This document shows positions 61,986-64,000 of a stretch of 64,000 bases of DNA, one piece after another. The DNA is taken from positions 10,813,509-10,877,508 of the forward strand of contig NC_063442.1 of NCBI RefSeq assembly GCF_020379485.1, written 5' to 3'. The notes beneath the pieces were generated by a model that did not search any database, was not told the origin of the DNA, and saw nothing but the letters and a program-made list of their open reading frames with translations. Position numbers and translations under genes: made by a program. Source of the DNA: Brassica napus (taxonomy: Eukaryota > Streptophyta > Magnoliopsida > Brassicales > Brassicaceae). How positions within the stretch are numbered: the first letter of the stretch is position 1; the number at the start of each line of letters is the position of its first letter.

Positions 61986-62380
61986 CTAAAGAACAGAACA
62001 TGTTTTACAATTGTGACCAACCTGATTACAAATAGAACATTTATGCTCTTTTCTTGGGCGTTTCTTATTTTCACCTTTCTCAAGGCAAGATTTCATTCTT
62101 GATTTTTTGGGTCTCCCTGGTGGTTGGCGGACCACAGGAGGTAAACAAATGATTCCTGCGACATTATCAGGAACTGATGTATCAGCATCTCTTGGCAGTA
62201 CTGCAGTAAAGTAAGCATTGTACATATAGTTTGCACGGTAGTATTGATGACATAGTGAAATCGTTGATAACTTTGTCGCCTCTGCTGCCGCAATTGCATG
62301 TACGCATGGTAAATGAAATCCAGTTGTTAGTAAATGAGAAAAAACATGTCTTGGAGGAGATGTTACGGCTAAACCTAGGA
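61986..62380 (-). pseudogene. MULE transposase C-terminal remnant (SWIM + zinc knuckle)
   Basis: On the minus strand an open frame without a start reads VFSHLLTTGFHLPCVHAIAA, then LCHQYYRANYMYNAYF, PPVVRQPPGRPKKSR and a knuckle CSICNQVGHNCKTC. The CxH pair in LPCVHA is the second half of a SWIM zinc finger, and the order SWIM, PPGRPKKSR, CCHC knuckle is the C-terminus of MudrA-type transposases. The catalytic DDE domain is absent: the frame meets a stop at ~62380 and no transposase text follows. So this is the 3' stump of the element's own lost transposase. Confidence 0.87.
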
Positions 62381-62479
62381 GTTAATTAATGATTGATTTT
62401 TTGGCTCAATTTCGTAATAACTTAACCAGAAATTTTAATTTTACTCGGTTTAATTACTAAACCGGAATCTAGTTTATTT

Positions 62480-62890
62480 TAAAAAAGTCTGTCACTACAT
62501 AAAACTCTTAAAAGTCTGCCATGTCGTATATAGAAGTATGCTATTAACTTATAAGTTTGCTATAAAGAATATTATACGAAAACTTTGCCATAGATAAAGT
62601 AAGATAATATAAGTTTGCCATCTCGGATATTGAAAAATCTGCCAAAATAAAAAAAGTCCATGACAGAAATCTTTGATCCGAAAAAAAGTCTTCCACATAT
62701 TAAGAACCTGCTATCATAGGACTAAAAATCTGCTATAAAAGTCTGCCAGCTTAAACAAATCTGCTAACTTAAATATGTCTATTGTAATGCATGGCAGAGT
62801 TTTTATAAAAGTCTATAACAATATTAAGTATGCCAAGGTAAACCTGCGGGAGGAATTAAATTTGCCAGAAACTAATAAATCTGTTATCAT
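62480..62890 (+). repeat. Array of ~20 degenerate AAGTCTGCCA-type motifs
   Basis: A decamer near AARTYTGCYA recurs at irregular 12-30 bp spacing, always in the same orientation: for example AAGTCTGCCA at 62512 and 62740, AAGTTTGCCA at 62611, AAATCTGCCA at 62635, AAATCTGCTA at 62726 and 62758, AAGTATGCCA at 62826. It lies between the transposase stump and the right inverted repeat and is not explained by coding. Spacing is too irregular for an ordinary tandem repeat. Confidence 0.65.
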
Positions 62891-63048
62891 GTATCGCAGG
62901 TTTTTAACGGCATACTTTTTATCAATTTTGTTTTTTTTTTTTTTTTTTCATAAAATGGTAATGGCATTTTTAGTAAATATGTTTTTTGTTAACAAAGGAC
63001 ATGAGGGCAATTTGGGTACAAAAAACAGTTTTGTAAATAAAAAAAAAT

Positions 63049-63102
63049 AAGTGTTAATCTAGTAATAAAAACAAAGATTAGTGTTATTTGAGTAATCTTC
63101 CC
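63049..63102 (-). repeat. MULE terminal inverted repeat, right
   Basis: Reverse complement begins GGGAAGATTACTCAAATAAC and continues to TTACTAGATTAACACTT, matching the left end. Confidence 0.88.
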
Positions 63103-63111
63103 TTTCTTTTA
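63103..63111. repeat. 9-bp target duplication of the MULE, right copy
   Basis: TTTCTTTTA, identical to 57880-57888. Confidence 0.92.
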
Positions 63112-64000
63112 TCACTCTTTTTCGGGCTAGCATATAGTCTTGTAAAACCGAAGAAGTTTAAGCCACATGTTCTTATGACACATCATCAGTTTTACTCTCA
63201 TTTTATGTAATTCAAGAACACCATTCGTTTTTAAATTTTTTTTTTTTTGAAACACAAGAACACCATTCGTTTATATACGTCTTTTTTAGAATTAAGCTTT
63301 AGCTCCACCAATCCTTCATTTACTTTTAATCCATCAACATGATCCAACTTATATTTACAATTATGAACATTTGATCATTCTTGAACATAACATTCTTACT
63401 GACAATACAATTCTCGTCATCAAGTAAGCAGATCATATATTCTTTTACCCTAGCTGGATAGCTTCAGAAGACTATTTTCTTTGCCAAAACGCAATTTTCA
63501 CCGAAGCTGAGAGATGATACCTTCTCCTATCCAGTAGACCCTTTTTGACATGTATATCTATGTGTATACCTATTTTATAACATTTGTACAAACCTTTGCA
63601 ATTTAATCAGTTTCTTGTTGACATAGTAAATACATAATCTCATATTTTTGCCTGGTAAAACCTTTATGCCCTATTTCATAGTATCTAGAACCCCCCACTT
63701 TGAAAAATATACATGCAACCATGTGCTTCAAGAGTACCAAGATAAATCAAATCTCATCTCAGAAATATATCTAACAGTCGCCAGTATGACTTAGCAGCCA
63801 TCTCTAATTACTATCTTCGCTGAACCTTTTCCATGACCTTTGACATTGGGTCATTGCCCATTTTTACTGTATCAATCTGTGTTTCATCTAGCTCGATGAT
63901 TTTATCCTTCTTACATGTCAAATGCAACGAGCAACCATAATCAACAATCCACCGAGACTCCATATCTAAGTCCGACATGTTCATAACGTCATCAACATAC
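63112..64000 (-). pseudogene. Ty1/copia relic, protease and integrase parts
   Basis: Continuation of the relic split by the MULE. From the window edge leftward on the minus strand: MESRWIVDYGCSLHLTCKK with VKMGNDPMSKV (about 63830-63980) is the copia protease region, where the usual catalytic D-S-G reads D-Y-G. Near 63360-63440 a frame reads VKEYMICLLDDENCIVSKNV, the C-terminal end of integrase. Most of integrase between them is deleted. The order protease, integrase, then reverse transcriptase at 57258-57745 is collinear once the MULE is removed. The relic runs off the right edge. Confidence 0.78.

Larger units (their letters stand above)
57889..63102 (+). mobile_element. Mutator-like element (MULE), 5.2 kb, carrying an Ulp1-type protease gene
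   Basis: Terminal inverted repeats of about 50 bp: the left end reads GGGAAATTACTTACAATAAC and later TATTACTAGAATAACA; the right end reversed reads GGGAAGATTACTCAAATAAC and later TATTACTAGATTAACA. Perfect 9-bp duplications flank it. Cargo, left to right: the DUF1985-Ulp1 gene (58487-61576, +), a transposase C-terminal remnant (61986-62380, -) and a subterminal motif array (62480-62890). No full transposase gene is present, so movement would need one supplied from elsewhere. MULEs that carry Ulp1-like genes are known in plants as Kaonashi elements. It is nested in a copia relic. Confidence 0.93.

Overview
The window reads as nuclear DNA of a crucifer, most likely Brassica, Raphanus or a close relative. 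It is AT-rich, its genes have introns, and it is crowded with plant transposable elements (TEs). Three neighbouring units on the left (exosome subunit RRP43, AP-1 gamma-adaptin, and a WNK-related/LHW-like protein) match, as I recall it, the Arabidopsis order At1g60080 - At1g60070 - At1g60060. There are no bacterial features.

Layout. 1-9855 and 11731-15104 hold an A-rich satellite with a ~155-bp monomer and a nested ~4.05-kb tandem duplication. It is broken at 9856-11730 by AT-rich DNA made of ~2.4 copies of a ~737-bp repeat ending in a Helitron-like terminus. The satellite stops only ~0.5 kb before the start codon of an intact 8-exon RRP43 gene (15643-17185, +). Next come a decayed gamma-adaptin gene (17836-18260), a foldback MITE, and a 5'-truncated LINE (18761-19251) with target duplications. 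An intergenic stretch leads to a full-length LINE (22031-28396, -) with both ORFs open. This LINE has inserted into the last coding exon of the WNK-related gene (28377-30826, -), one codon before its original stop, so the gene still encodes a nearly normal protein with a new short tail.

31-51 kb has no intact gene that I can support. It holds several MITEs (Stowaway-like, Harbinger/hAT-like), a clean 619-bp Helitron (32528-33146), an old LINE relic (40900-43605, -), a 5'-truncated LINE piece (45937-46690, +) and a tRNA-type SINE (48384-48517, -).

51.2-56.3 kb may be one large Helitron carrying gene fragments: a rhomboid-like N-terminal part is followed in the same direction by broken isochorismate synthase exons, and the block ends in a textbook Helitron 3' hairpin plus CTAG. 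A hAT-type element containing a tRNA-like sequence follows (56343-56871).

57.2-64.0 kb is a degraded Ty1/copia element on the minus strand, split by a 5.2-kb Mutator-like element (57889-63102) with ~50-bp terminal inverted repeats and perfect 9-bp target duplications. That element carries a six-exon gene (58487-61576, +) for an 868-residue DUF1985 + Ulp1/C48 cysteine protease with an intact His-Asp-Cys triad, an antisense remnant of a MULE transposase, and a ~400-bp array of a short repeated motif near its right end. The ~22-30 kb genes are ordinary host genes; most of the rest is layered TE history.
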